DNA of 64,000 nt from positions 1-64,000 of the forward strand of contig NZ_SRYA01000003.1 in NCBI RefSeq assembly GCF_004793545.1, in the 5' to 3' direction. This document shows positions 1 to 8,087 of the stretch, one piece after another. How positions within the stretch are numbered: position 1 is the first letter of the stretch; each line of letters opens with the position of its first letter. Both the position numbers and the translations under genes were made by a program. Under the pieces are notes generated by a model that made no database searches, was not told the DNA's origin, and was given only the letters and a program-made list of their open reading frames with translations. The DNA comes from Petralouisia muris. Lineage in GTDB: Bacteria > Bacillota > Clostridia > Lachnospirales > Lachnospiraceae.

Positions 1-169
1 ATTTTAATTTGACGTTTTTGTGCGGGAGACAGGAACTTTAATTTGCTGGGCTACATACAGAAAAAGGCAGAAAGGATAAGGGCACTATTGTGGGAAACAG
101 AGGGAAAAACCAAAATGAGCCGGCAGATGGATTGGAATTTTCATTGGGATTTTCATTTTTTTCTGGATA

Positions 170-198
170 TTGACTTTGGGAATGGGGAGGTGTATAAT
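170..198 (+). promoter_or_regulatory. sigma-A promoter of the marR gene
   Basis: The -35 TTGACT (170-175) and -10 TATAAT (193-198) are separated by exactly 17 bp. The start of transcription would fall near 205, just before the TAGAATTCTA palindrome at 212-221. A repressor bound there would block this promoter. Confidence 0.75.
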
Positions 199-211
199 AC
201 TTTCTGTTACA

Positions 212-221
212 TAGAATTCTA
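212..221. promoter_or_regulatory. MarR-type palindromic operator (site 1)
   Basis: TAGAATTCTA is a perfect 10-bp palindrome lying about 14 bp after the -10 box and 20 bp before the marR start codon. The same word returns at 697-706, and with one change at 814-823, both between marR and the MATE gene. The placement fits autoregulation by the MarR protein. Binding itself is inferred. Confidence 0.6.
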
Positions 222-241
222 ACTTTTTTGAGGGCATTGTT

Positions 242-670
242 ATGGACGAAAAAAAATTAATGGAGAAATTTGATAAACTAAACCGTAAAATGCTGCGTCA
301 TTTTGCGGGATATTTTTCTGATTCCCCATTGACATGTGTACAGGGATTGGTTCTTCACTATATCATTGTGGAGGCTGAGCGGAGAGATGTTTTCCCAAAG
401 GATTTGGAAGAATTTTTAGGAATCAAGGGTTCATCCGTTACTAGCTTGATTAACAATCTGGAGCAGGGGGGTTATCTGCGCCGGGAAAGTCTGGAATCAG
501 ATGGCCGATATAAAAGGCTTGTGCTGACAGAAAAGACCAGAGGGATGCAGGAGGATGTTTTAAGGCGGGTTGACGATTACATAAGCAGTATGTTTTCTGG
601 TATCGCAGAGGAAAACTTAAAAATTTTTGAGGATGTCATTTTACGGATGTCCCAAAATGCTGACAGGTGA
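242..670 (+). CDS. MarR family transcriptional regulator
   Basis: This 142-residue protein has the size and layout of MarR repressors: an N-terminal dimerisation helix, a winged helix-turn-helix over about residues 25-105, and a C-terminal helix. The recognition region reads like MarR (GIKGSSVTSLINNLEQGGYL near residues 60-80), and the wing contains ESDGRYKRLVLT. A GAGGGC ribosome-binding site precedes the ATG by about 8 bases. It is followed on the same strand by a MATE exporter, and identical palindromes lie before both genes. It is therefore likely to repress itself and the exporter operon and to be released by a small ligand. The ligand cannot be read from sequence. Confidence 0.9.
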   Translation: MDEKKLMEKFDKLNRKMLRHFAGYFSDSPLTCVQGLVLHYIIVEAERRDVFPKDLEEFLGIKGSSVTSLINNLEQGGYLRRESLESDGRYKRLVLTEKTRGMQEDVLRRVDDYISSMFSGIAEENLKIFEDVILRMSQNADR

Positions 671-681
671 GGATTCTATTA

Positions 682-706
682 TTTTACCCATATAATTAGA
701 ATTCTA
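682..706. promoter_or_regulatory. MarR operator repeat, copy 2
   Basis: A TTTTACCC-spacer-TAGAATTCTA unit sits just after marR, with the perfect palindrome at 697-706. A TATAAT lies next to it at 691-696. A near copy of the whole unit appears at 799-823, so this is a duplicated operator module in front of the MATE gene. Confidence 0.55.
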
Positions 707-798
707 TATATCAATTTGGAATGGAGATGACACTTTTGAACAGAAAAATCGAAGCAGGTATGCGTCCGCCACGCTGCGTTCCGCTTGCGGATGAAAAA

Positions 799-823
799 TT
801 TTACCCTATTATTTAGAACTCTA
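799..823. promoter_or_regulatory. MarR operator repeat, copy 3
   Basis: This is the second copy of the TTTTACCC-spacer-palindrome unit. Its palindrome is TAGAACTCTA (814-823), one base away from the perfect sites. It lies 61 bp before the MATE start codon. No strong -35/-10 pair is visible in the 671-883 gap apart from these repeats. Confidence 0.5.
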
Positions 824-883
824 AGTAAATAGACGTTCATTTGTTGAAAAATTTTTTATTGCAAAATAGGAGGATGAAATATT

Positions 884-2257
884 ATGGATAAAGCATCAGC
901 TGTGGAAAATCCGCTTGGATATGAAAGGGTGGGAAAGCTGCTGGCAAGATATGCCATTCCCAGCATCATTTCCCTGATTATCAATTCACTTTATAACATG
1001 GTTGACCAGATTTTTATTGGGCAGGGGGTTGGTTTCCTTGGGAATGGTGCGACCAATATTATTGCCCCGATCGCCACAATAGCAATAGCCGTTTCTACTT
1101 TGTTTGGTGATGGTGTGGCTGCTTATTTCAGCCTGCATTTGGGAAAGGGAGAACCGGAAAAGTCAGCGAGAGGTGTTGGAAATTCGCTGGTGTCGTCTGC
1201 TGTCATAAGTATTGTATTCGCAGTTTTGGCGTTTGCTTTTTTAAAGCCGCTCTGCATGATGTTTGGAGCGACAGAAAATATCCTTCCCTATGCGGTTGGG
1301 TATGGACGCATTATTGTGGCTGGCTTTCCTTTCGTAATTGTGGGGACGGTCATTAATTCAGCAATCCGTACAGACGGCAGCCCGAAATATGCCATGTTTG
1401 CAATGATGATAGGTGCCATCATCAATACGGCGCTGGACCCGGTTTTTATTTTTGTACTCCGCTGGGGTGTGGAAGGTGCGGCACTGGCTACCATTCTCAG
1501 CCAGTTCATCGGATTTCTGTGCAATTTTGCATATCTTTTCCGTTTTAAGCATATCAGCCTAAAGAGGTCTTCTTTTCTGGTGGAGGCGTGCATGGTTGGA
1601 CGGATTGCCAGCCTGGGCTTTGCCAGTTGTTTTAATAATCTTACATCCACGGTAGTTGCCATGGTTTCCAATAACCTGCTGACAAAATACGGTGCCCTTT
1701 CAGAGTTCGGGCCGGACATTCCTATCACTACGTTTGGGCTGTGCATGAAAGTGAGCATGATAGCATTTTCTGTTGGGATTGGCGTGGCAAGCGGCAGCCA
1801 GCCGATTCTGGGATTTAACTACGGTGCAGAAAAGTATAAACGTGTAAAGCAGACATTTTTGCTGAGTGTGGGGATTTGTACATTAATCACGGTTGTGGCA
1901 TGGGTTATTTTCCAGTGTTTCCCATTGCAGCTGATCCGTATCTTTGGTACGGAATCGAAATTATATGAGAAGTTTGCAGTTCAGTGTTTCCGCATTTACC
2001 TGCTGCTGACTTTCCTAAATGGCCTGCAGATGTGCGCCGGCGTATTGTTTCAGGCAATCGGGCAGCCAGTAAAGGCAGCGGTTGCATCGTTGTCGAAGCA
2101 GCTATTGTTTTATGTTCCAGCTATGTTAATCGTATCAAGAATTTCAGGACTGACAGGGGTCCTGTGGGCGGGTCCTGTTGCAGATGCACTGGCTTTTGTG
2201 CTGTGCCTCGTCCTCTGCGTACGGGAATTAAGGAAAATGGATGGAATGCCGGAATGA
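884..2257 (+). CDS. MATE family multidrug efflux transporter
   Basis: The 457-residue protein has the usual MATE length and twelve predicted hydrophobic segments arranged as two similar halves. The first half opens with YAIPSIISLIINSLYNMVDQ and the family-typical IFIGQGVG; the second opens near residue 240. MATE proteins export cationic drugs or metabolites by sodium or proton exchange across the cell membrane. An AGGAGG site precedes the ATG. The stop codon overlaps the start of the CheW-like gene in an ATGA, so the two are translationally coupled. Control by the upstream MarR protein is inferred from the shared palindromes. The substrate is unknown. Confidence 0.93.
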   Translation: MDKASAVENPLGYERVGKLLARYAIPSIISLIINSLYNMVDQIFIGQGVGFLGNGATNIIAPIATIAIAVSTLFGDGVAAYFSLHLGKGEPEKSARGVGNSLVSSAVISIVFAVLAFAFLKPLCMMFGATENILPYAVGYGRIIVAGFPFVIVGTVINSAIRTDGSPKYAMFAMMIGAIINTALDPVFIFVLRWGVEGAALATILSQFIGFLCNFAYLFRFKHISLKRSSFLVEACMVGRIASLGFASCFNNLTSTVVAMVSNNLLTKYGALSEFGPDIPITTFGLCMKVSMIAFSVGIGVASGSQPILGFNYGAEKYKRVKQTFLLSVGICTLITVVAWVIFQCFPLQLIRIFGTESKLYEKFAVQCFRIYLLLTFLNGLQMCAGVLFQAIGQPVKAAVASLSKQLLFYVPAMLIVSRISGLTGVLWAGPVADALAFVLCLVLCVRELRKMDGMPE

Positions 2258-2742
2258 TAAGTCATAAATATCAAATGCCGGAAAAGAATGTGGGAGAAGA
2301 CTGGTATCTTCTGTTATCAGTGAGCAATAATCTGTATGCTGTCGGATTGCCGTATGTGTTTCGGATTACGTCTATGGATGGGATTCAGCCTGTGCCGGGG
2401 ACAAAAGAATATATACTTGGAACGATTATGGCAGGCGATGCTGTCTGGCCGGTAGCGGATTTACGCATAAAGTTTGGAGAAAAAGAACCGGGGTATCCAC
2501 GCCATCCCAAAGGTGTTTTACTTGAATATGGGGAATACAAAACGTGTATTCTGGTTGATGATGTACAGTCAGTCTTTACGGCAGATTTTGGGGAAATGAC
2601 ACCGATCTTTGGAAAAAACAGTGATATTTCAGGAAGTATACAGATTAAGGACAGGATTGTCAGTTTCCTGTCTATAGATAGTTTGTTTGACTGGACTTTC
2701 ATGAATGGGATAGCATCAAAAGAGAATAGAAGGGATGGATAA
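2254..2742 (+). CDS. CheW-like domain protein
   Basis: The 162-residue protein is essentially one CheW-like domain (residues 13-155). It has the two beta-barrel signatures GLPYVFRITSMDG, followed by a PVPGTKEYILGTI stretch that matches the CheW consensus PxxPxxxxGxxxxRG in position. CheW adaptors couple receptors to CheA, but no cheA is near and the partners here are an exporter and a kinase-like protein. A role as a signalling scaffold for a membrane sensor is therefore only a guess. The start is the ATG overlapping the MATE stop codon. A longer frame begins inside the MATE gene but is not supported by the family. Confidence 0.8.
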   Translation: MISHKYQMPEKNVGEDWYLLLSVSNNLYAVGLPYVFRITSMDGIQPVPGTKEYILGTIMAGDAVWPVADLRIKFGEKEPGYPRHPKGVLLEYGEYKTCILVDDVQSVFTADFGEMTPIFGKNSDISGSIQIKDRIVSFLSIDSLFDWTFMNGIASKENRRDG

Positions 2743-2745
2743 AAC

Positions 2746-3366
2746 ATGAGAAAAAGAATAATAACAATCAGCCGTGAATTTGGGAGTGGAGGGCATACCA
2801 TAGGAAATGCTGTTGCTGAAAAACTTGGGATAACATGTTACGACCGCGAACTGTTGGAGAAGATTGCAGAGGGAACGGGTTTTTCCCGTGAGTTTATTGA
2901 ATCAGCGGCAGAAGACTCGACTGCAAGCCATAGTCTGTTATTTAATATGGTTGTCAACCGTTCTCTTCAGCTTAGAAATGAACCGACACCTGCAGATACG
3001 GTTTTTTTTGCACAAATGGAAATTATCCGGAAGATAGCGGAAAAGGAAGAATGTGTGATTGTTGGGCGTTGCAGCGATTATATCCTGCGGGAGAGGAAAG
3101 ACTGCCTGAACGTGTTTATTTATGCGGATGAGCAGGATAGGGAAAAACGGATACTGCAAAGGTATGGGGAAAATGAAAAGCCCGTCAAAAAAAGGATTGC
3201 AGATAAGGATTCCCGCAGAAAGACATATTATTCCCATTATACGGACCGTCTGTGTGGAATGCCGCAGAACTATCATATTTGTCTTAATAGTTCCGCTTTG
3301 GGTGAAGAATCCTGTATAGATATAATTTGTAGAATTTTTCGGGAAGTGGAAAATGAAACTGCGTAG
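2746..3366 (+). CDS. cytidylate kinase-like family protein
   Basis: The 206-residue protein starts with ITISREFGSGGHTIG (residues 6-20), a P-loop-type motif typical of the cytidylate-kinase-like family rather than of true Cmk (which has GPAGSGKST). A YDRELLEKIA motif follows near 33, and IVGRCSDYIL near 104 fits the NMP-binding region. It ends with arginine-rich lid-like segments. The start lies 3 bases after the CheW-like gene, so they are co-transcribed. Members are common in gut Clostridia next to transporters and are not proven CMP kinases. The phosphate acceptor is unknown. Confidence 0.85.
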   Translation: MRKRIITISREFGSGGHTIGNAVAEKLGITCYDRELLEKIAEGTGFSREFIESAAEDSTASHSLLFNMVVNRSLQLRNEPTPADTVFFAQMEIIRKIAEKEECVIVGRCSDYILRERKDCLNVFIYADEQDREKRILQRYGENEKPVKKRIADKDSRRKTYYSHYTDRLCGMPQNYHICLNSSALGEESCIDIICRIFREVENETA

Positions 3367-3446
3367 TTTTCTTGTTTATTGCACTATAAAATGTATTTAA
3401 AGCAGTGTTTGGTGAGGAGACACTATAAACGATTATGCAGGAGTGA

Positions 3447-3890
3447 TTGGAAGGTGGTGATATCGGCAAACCACTTATCATGGAATTTGCGAATAATGAA
3501 AGTGCGGCTTTTGCTGAAATTATGAATGTCTTGCAGAAGTATCCGGATTTCTGCAGATATACATTAAAGGGTGAAGTGATATTATCCCTCCCCGATCTGG
3601 AAATCCGTCCGGAACGCAGGAAAATTTGCAGCAATTCTCACGAAATCACCATGACAAAAAAGGAATTTGACATCTTCTATCTGCTGGCGGTCAATAAAGG
3701 GCGGGTGCTGACCTATGAGCAGATTTACCAAAGCGTCTGGAACGGGTATGCAACCGGTGGTGAGAGAACTGCTGTTGTGTATCACATACGAAATATAAGA
3801 AAAAAGCTTAGTAACATTCCCACCCTTTCCATACAGTGCGTGAGAGAACTGGGATACTGTATGGAGGTGGAAACAGAAGAATTGCAATGA
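3447..3890 (+). CDS. winged-helix DNA-binding protein (OmpR/PhoB-type output domain)
   Basis: Residues about 45-140 form an OmpR/PhoB winged helix, with MTKKEFDIFYLLAVNKGRVLT, then YEQIYQSVW and VVYHIRNIRKKL, ending in a GYCME wing. No receiver domain precedes it: the N-terminal 45 residues are short and lack the phospho-acceptor aspartate. The frame opens with a TTG at 3447; an ATG at 3480 is an alternative start. A hairpin follows at 3893-3932. Such stand-alone output domains are frequent beside integrative elements, and the remnants of one begin right after this gene. The target is unknown. Confidence 0.75.
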   Translation: MEGGDIGKPLIMEFANNESAAFAEIMNVLQKYPDFCRYTLKGEVILSLPDLEIRPERRKICSNSHEITMTKKEFDIFYLLAVNKGRVLTYEQIYQSVWNGYATGGERTAVVYHIRNIRKKLSNIPTLSIQCVRELGYCMEVETEELQ

Positions 3891-3892
3891 AT

Positions 3893-3932
3893 CATAAGAC
3901 AGTCTGGATAAAAACCAGGCTGTTTTCTTATG
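3893..3932 (+). terminator. hairpin after the winged-helix gene
   Basis: CATAAG and CTTATG arms with an inner AGTCTGG/CCAGGCT pairing around an A-rich loop lie 3 bases after the stop codon. The right arm contains a TTTT run, so this is a plausible but imperfect intrinsic terminator. Confidence 0.45.
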
Positions 3933-4036
3933 AAAAAAATTTAGATATTTTCGAGCAACGAGATGGATTCAAAGTGTGGTTTTCCTTTTTAATTCCTTTG
4001 TAAAAACTTATTGATTCCCCGTTTATGAATTTATGG

Positions 4037-4353
4037 GGTAACCGTCCTACAGTCACTTGTAACCGAACTGTGGTCTCCACATTATAAAAAAAGAGCTATA
4101 AAATAATCATGTGGACAGGATAAAGCAGGGAGTTTCTTGATTTTTCCATTATTTTACCTGTAATTTAGTGAGCAGGTAACCGACACACGGTCACTGTGTA
4201 CCCGAACTGTGTACCCCACAGCATGAAAAAATCATTATAAAATGGTCTTGGAAACAGAAGAAGGCAATCTGTTCTTTTGTTATTGCTCTTATCCGTTTAT
4301 TACCAGAGGTGTCCGTGCCACGGTCACTAAAAGTGCCCGAACTATGGACTCTG
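4037..4353. repeat. three spaced imperfect repeats of about 45 bp
   Basis: Units lie at 4037-4081, 4175-4220 and 4308-4353, spaced 138 and 133 bp apart. Each has the same order of blocks: GGTaaCCG, then a CaGTCACT or CGGTCACT block, then CCGAACT followed by TGG/TGT and a CTC/CCC-CA end. In copies 2 and 3 the first blocks can pair (GTnnCCG with CGGTCAC), giving a small hairpin. No gene is seen from 3891 to 4545, so the repeats are the main content of that gap. They could be protein-binding sites or small structured RNAs of the element. Confidence 0.6.
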
Positions 4354-4484
4354 CAATCAGGCATAAAGGAGATACAATGGTATCATAGGCAGATGGATAA
4401 TTCTGGGATGTGCCAGAGTTATACATTTGGGAAGTAAAAATTTAAGAAGTAAAGGTTGAAAGAAATTCATCTTTCAACTGCCAA

Positions 4485-4537
4485 GTTTGTGCGGCGAGCA
4501 CCGCAAACATTAGTACATTAGCTGCTCGCAAAGGAGG
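4485..4537 (+). promoter_or_regulatory. candidate H-type pseudoknot over a ribosome-binding site
   Basis: The hairpin GTGCGG/CCGCA (arms near 4490-4494 and 4501-4505) has a six-base loop CGAGCA (4495-4500). The whole loop is complementary to TGCTCG at 4523-4528. Four bases later begins AAGGAGG, the ribosome-binding site of the gene at 4546. This is the geometry of an H-type pseudoknot that could control translation. The pairing is read directly; the function is inferred. Confidence 0.45.
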
Positions 4538-4545
4538 CTACCAGC

Positions 4546-4821
4546 ATGAGCACAAAAATGAGGGGGTATGGAATGACAGTGAAGAAATATCAGGAATTAC
4601 AGGCGGTGGATTTTGAAGATGTAGGGCTTGGCAGTCTTATGGACATATCAAAAGTTAGGATTGACAGAAGGCGGCCGGTAGAAAAGCGCAGGCACCAGTA
4701 TTTTGAAAAGGTAGGCAATCCCTATCTGGTTCGGGTGGGGAACATCAAAGTAAAGGTACGCTTTGCTGATAATGGTGTTTCGATGGAGGATGCCTTTGAA
4801 AATCTGCTGTTATCCGTATGA
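4546..4821 (+). CDS. small protein of an integrative element (DUF6870-like)
   Basis: This 91-residue protein is basic and soluble, with VDFEDVGLGSLMDISKV in the middle and a NPYLVRVGNIKVKVRFADNG segment towards the C-terminus. I recognise it as the kind of small protein carried next to serine recombinases in mobile elements of gut Clostridia, possibly the family called DUF6870, but cannot confirm the family here. It has a strong AAGGAGG site 8 bases before the ATG and a structured leader at 4485-4537. Its function is not known. The position before a broken recombinase suggests that it survives from the same element. Confidence 0.6.
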   Translation: MSTKMRGYGMTVKKYQELQAVDFEDVGLGSLMDISKVRIDRRRPVEKRRHQYFEKVGNPYLVRVGNIKVKVRFADNGVSMEDAFENLLLSV

Positions 4822-4872
4822 TTTGATATTCAGTAGCGGGCAGATAAGGCGGTTTTTTGAGGTGTGTTAGTT

Positions 4873-5041
4873 ATGGAAAACAAAGACAAATAAGCAGATG
4901 GCAAAAAAATCCAAAAAACAGCGGACAAACGGAAAGATGTGCGTTACAATGATTACAGGACAAAATCTAATGCAGCTCTTTCTATGAGGGAGGATTCCCT
5001 TTGGGTTCTTCCGGCTAATAAAATAGAAGGAGTGGTTCTTT
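4873..5041 (+). pseudogene. short degenerate frame between the small protein and the recombinase
   Basis: An ATG at 4873 opens a frame that meets a TAA after six codons. The same frame then continues through a lysine-rich stretch and the words RYNDYRTKSNAALSM to the recombinase start. It may be a broken accessory gene or simply non-coding spacer. I do not recognise it. Confidence 0.25.
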
Positions 5042-6341
5042 ATGGTTACACAAAAAATCTACCAAGCCGCCATCTACGTCCGTTTATCGAAGGAAGAATG
5101 GCGATGTTGCCGCTGCCGGGAAAGCAGAGAGCAACAGCATTTCCAACCAGAAAAATTTAATCAGGGATTTCCTGAAGGGCAGGGAGGATATTGAGGTCGT
5201 ATCAGAGCGTGTGGACGACGGTTACAGCGGTTCCGATTTTGAACGCCCCGCATTCCAGATGATGTTGGAGGACATCAAACAGGGTGTTGTGGACTGCGTG
5301 GTGGTCAAGGATTTATCACGGTTTGGGCGGGAATACATTGATTCCGGCATGTATATTGAGCGTCTTTTCCCGGCACTTGGCATGCGGTTTATTGCGGTCA
5401 ATGACGGCTATGACAGTCTGGACAGGAAAGACAGTTCCGATGATATTATTATCCCTTTTAAGAATCTAATCAATGACGCCTACTGCCGGGATATTTCCGT
5501 CAAGATACGGAGCCATCTGGAAGTAAAACGGAGGAATGGTGAGTTTATCGGCTCCTTTGCCGCCTATGGCTACCGGAAGAAAGTGGATGACAGGCACAAA
5601 CTGGAGACAGGCATCTATGCAGCAGGCGTGGTACGGGATATTTTCCGTATGAAGCTGCATGGCATAAGCCAGGATGCCATTGCAAACCAGTTAAATGAAT
5701 CCGGCATCCTGCCCCCTGCAGAGTACAAAGCCAGCATAGGGAGTAATTACCAGACCGGTTTTAAGGTAAAAGAAAAGTCGGAGTGGACTTCGGTGGCAGT
5801 ACGGCGGATTCTGAGCAATGAGATTTACATCGGAAATCTGGTGCAGGGCAGGCAGACAACCCCGAACCATAAAGTCAAACAGGCTTACTTAAAAGAGGAA
5901 AGCGACTGGGTAAGGATTGAAAAGAACCATGAGCCAGTTGTTTCCGACAGGGATTTTGAGGTGGTGCAGAGGCTGCTTGCCATGGACACCCGGACCGCAC
6001 CAGGGAATGGGGAGGTGTACCCGCTGTCCGGCCTGGTGGTATGCGGCGGCTGCGGCATGCCGATGGTCCGCAAGACGACAAAATCAGGCGATAAGGCATA
6101 TTCCTATTATATCTGTGCCACCAACAAGGCGACAAAGGAATGCAGCCCCCACAGCATAGCAACGGATAAGCTGGAAAGTGCCGTATTGGAATTGTTACGG
6201 AAACACATTGGAAACATCATGGATTTGCAGAGAGTCCTTGCTTTTATCGGTACGGTTCCATTCCAACAGATGGATATGAAAAAATTGGAAGAAAGGAAAG
6301 CGGAGATGCAGGCAGAAGCAGAACGCTGTACAGAACCCTGA
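5042..6341 (+). pseudogene. large serine recombinase, frameshifted and truncated
   Basis: The ATG at 5042 begins a resolvase domain with the catalytic YVRLS motif (Ser16). The frame is lost within 5090-5099 (AAGGAAGAAT). The next frame carries on with GDVAAAGKAESNSISNQK and DDGYSGSDFERP, DLSRFGREYIDSG, a recombinase domain, and a zinc-ribbon with CGGCG and YYICATNK...EC cysteines. It stops at 6341 just as the coiled coil begins. Full-length relatives (TndX/TnpX type) are over 500 residues, so both a shift and a C-terminal loss are present. It once integrated or excised the element and should be inactive now unless the shift is a sequencing error and the tail is dispensable. Confidence 0.85.
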
Positions 6342-6805
6342 TAAAACGGAATGGAAAATATAAATGTCCTGCCAACCTGAATTCAGCAGAATTAAATTGC
6401 AGTAAGGTAAGGATGGATGCAGAAGTTTTTGAAAACACAGTATTGACCTATATACGTGTTACGGCAGAATCCTTTTTGCAGGATTTGGAGAAGAAAAGGA
6501 AAACGCAGCAGAAAGCAAAGGCAAATGAGTCGGATGTGGAAGTAATCCACCAGAAGATTAAAAAGCTGGAGAACAGGAGGTTTCAGGCATATGACGATTA
6601 CACCAGGGAAAAGCTGTCGAGGGAAGAAATGCGGAGTCTTCGGGATAAGCTGCAGGAGGAAATCAATGTATTGGAAGAAATGCTGGCAGTCAGAGAAAGA
6701 GAACAGGCGGAGTTATCCCATGCACCGGATGTTTCTGAGGAAGAACTGACAGTGCTTGCAAAGCTGACGGAATTTAATGCAGAGGCAATCCGGATTTATT
6801 TTTAG
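6341..6805 (+). pseudogene. C-terminal fragment of a second serine recombinase
   Basis: From 6341 a different frame reads the end of another zinc ribbon (KYKCPANLNS...LNCSKVRMDAE), then a tail helix TYIRVTAESFL, then a long coiled coil (KKLENRRFQAYDDYTREKLS) and a DNA-binding end. The first recombinase already has its own zinc ribbon, so this piece belongs to a second, related recombinase. The junction at about 6330-6345 joins the two. An ATG at 6413 could start a 130-residue peptide, but it lacks a ribosome-binding site. The most likely history is a deletion between two recombinase genes of neighbouring elements. Confidence 0.75.
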
Positions 6806-6910
6806 GGACTTAATCAAAAGTATTTTGGAGAATTGAAAGATTCTATGGTTTTGTGTATAATTGAGGAATATAATCAGACCGAGAAATCGATATTTGAGGA
6901 GGAAAATGAA

Positions 6911-7243
6911 GTGGCTATTATAATAAACATTTATTATAGCGGCAAGGATGGCAATGCAAAAAAATTTGCCCAGGAGATGGTTTCAAGCGGCATTGTCAGT
7001 GACATTCGTGCGGAAGATGGAAATATAGGTTATGAATACTTTTTCCCAATGGATGATGAGGAAACGGTGCTTTTAATTGACAGTTGGGATGATCAGTATT
7101 CCATAGACGCTCACCATGCCTCTCCTATGATGGCAAAGATTACGAAACTTCGGGAAAAATATGGACTGCATATGAGAGTGGAACGGTATGTGTCTGACGA
7201 AACCGGGATTCCTGCAGCAGACAGGGCGTTTATAAAAGAATAA
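6911..7243 (+). CDS. antibiotic biosynthesis monooxygenase (ABM)-like domain protein
   Basis: GAGGAGG (6896-6902) lies 8 bases before a GTG at 6911, so I start there although the frame is open further upstream. The 110-residue product has the ferredoxin-like ABM pattern: a first strand IINIYYSG, a helix with AKKFAQEMVSSG, the strand EYFFPMDDEETVLLIDSWDD, and HHASPMMAKITKLREKYGL, including the conserved W-D and HH region. Such dimeric proteins oxidise quinols or other small aromatics or act as reductive stress proteins. It is followed by a scrap of a flavodoxin-like gene and by a flavin reductase, so a redox context is plausible. Confidence 0.7.
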   Translation: MAIIINIYYSGKDGNAKKFAQEMVSSGIVSDIRAEDGNIGYEYFFPMDDEETVLLIDSWDDQYSIDAHHASPMMAKITKLREKYGLHMRVERYVSDETGIPAADRAFIKE

Positions 7244-7275
7244 GGACTATATCATATGAATCTGGAGGAAAAGTA

Positions 7276-7332
7276 ATGAAGAAAATTCTTGTGGTGCAGG
7301 GCGGCGTGGGAATTTGGAAAGAATATTCATAA
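7276..7332 (+). pseudogene. truncated start of an NAD(P)H/FMN-dependent oxidoreductase
   Basis: A good TGGAGGAAA site precedes an ATG at 7276. The first codons give MKKILVVQGG, the usual first strand of flavodoxin-fold FMN reductases. After about ten codons the match stops and a TAA ends the frame at 7332. The rest of the gene is missing, so this is a deletion scar between the ABM gene and the convergent flavin reductase. Confidence 0.55.
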
Positions 7333-7394
7333 ATCGCGTTCATGCTGACAAAACAAGATCCCCCATATTAATGGAAGACCTTGTTCTGCAAAAA

Positions 7395-7961
7395 TCACTT
7401 TTTCAGTTTCAAACCATCCTGGAAGGCTTCGCCGACCCGTTCTGTTACCTTGTAATAACCATGTGTGTAAGGGTCAAAAGCAATGGCGTTTACCAGTGAC
7501 ATATCAACTTTGCCGTTTACCATCACGTTTTCATCTGCTGTAATGTTAACGACTTTGCCGATTACGCCGCAGCCATATTTGCCGTCCTGATATTCCACGA
7601 ATTCACATTCCAGACACAGCGGGAATTCATGGATGACAGGTGCATCCACCATCTCGGCTTTGCTGGCGGTAAGACCGCTGTTTTCGAATTTGTTTGCAGT
7701 TTTGTTGCCGGACTCAACGCCAAAATAGTCTGCCTCAACTATATGGTCAGCGTCAGCAATGCTTACCGTAAAAGCGCCTCTTGCTTTGATATTCTTTACT
7801 GTTTTGTGTGTTTCTGTCAGATTGAGGGCTACATTGCCTCTTTCCTGCATGGTGCCCCATGCAGCATTCATGACATTAACACTGCCGTCTTCGTTGTAAG
7901 TTGCCACCATTAAAACAGGCATTGGAAAAATACCTTCTGTTATATTGAGTTTCTTTCTCAT
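7395..7961 (-). CDS. flavin reductase family protein
   Basis: The 188-residue product belongs to the FMN-binding split-barrel flavin reductases. PMPVLMVATYNEDGSVNVMNAAWG and the LNLTETHKTVKNI stretch form the flavin-binding barrel, and FENSGLTASKAEMVDAPVI follows near residue 110. These proteins reduce free or bound flavin with NAD(P)H. The start at 7961 is set by an AGGT site and the family N-terminus (MRKKLNITEG). It is transcribed away from the HxlR regulator at 8088, with about 126 bp between them, so HxlR control is likely, as in many redox gene pairs. Confidence 0.88.
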   Translation of the reverse strand: MRKKLNITEGIFPMPVLMVATYNEDGSVNVMNAAWGTMQERGNVALNLTETHKTVKNIKARGAFTVSIADADHIVEADYFGVESGNKTANKFENSGLTASKAEMVDAPVIHEFPLCLECEFVEYQDGKYGCGVIGKVVNITADENVMVNGKVDMSLVNAIAFDPYTHGYYKVTERVGEAFQDGLKLKK

Positions 7962-8043
7962 TGCATTTACCTCGTTTCTTTCCTGGGATTGACAGAATTT
8001 ACATCTGTAAATATAATTATAGATGGTAATTAAAAAAGTACAA

Positions 8044-8069
8044 GTACTATTTTCTATGAAAGGTACTAT
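8044..8069. promoter_or_regulatory. direct repeats before the HxlR gene
   Basis: GTACTAT occurs at 8044-8050 and again at 8063-8069, 19 bp apart, in the divergent region between the flavin reductase and hxlR genes. The first copy is preceded by AAGTACAAGTAC. HxlR proteins bind paired sites, so this is a candidate operator. Confidence 0.4.
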
Positions 8070-8087
8070 CATAAAGGAAAGTGTAAT

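Noticed and set aside
721-816. 31-codon leader peptide between marR and the MATE gene
   Set aside because: No ribosome-binding site, unusual composition, and it overlaps the operator repeat.
6413-6805. independent small coiled-coil protein
   Set aside because: Upstream bases in the same frame continue a recombinase zinc ribbon, so it is the tail of a truncated recombinase.
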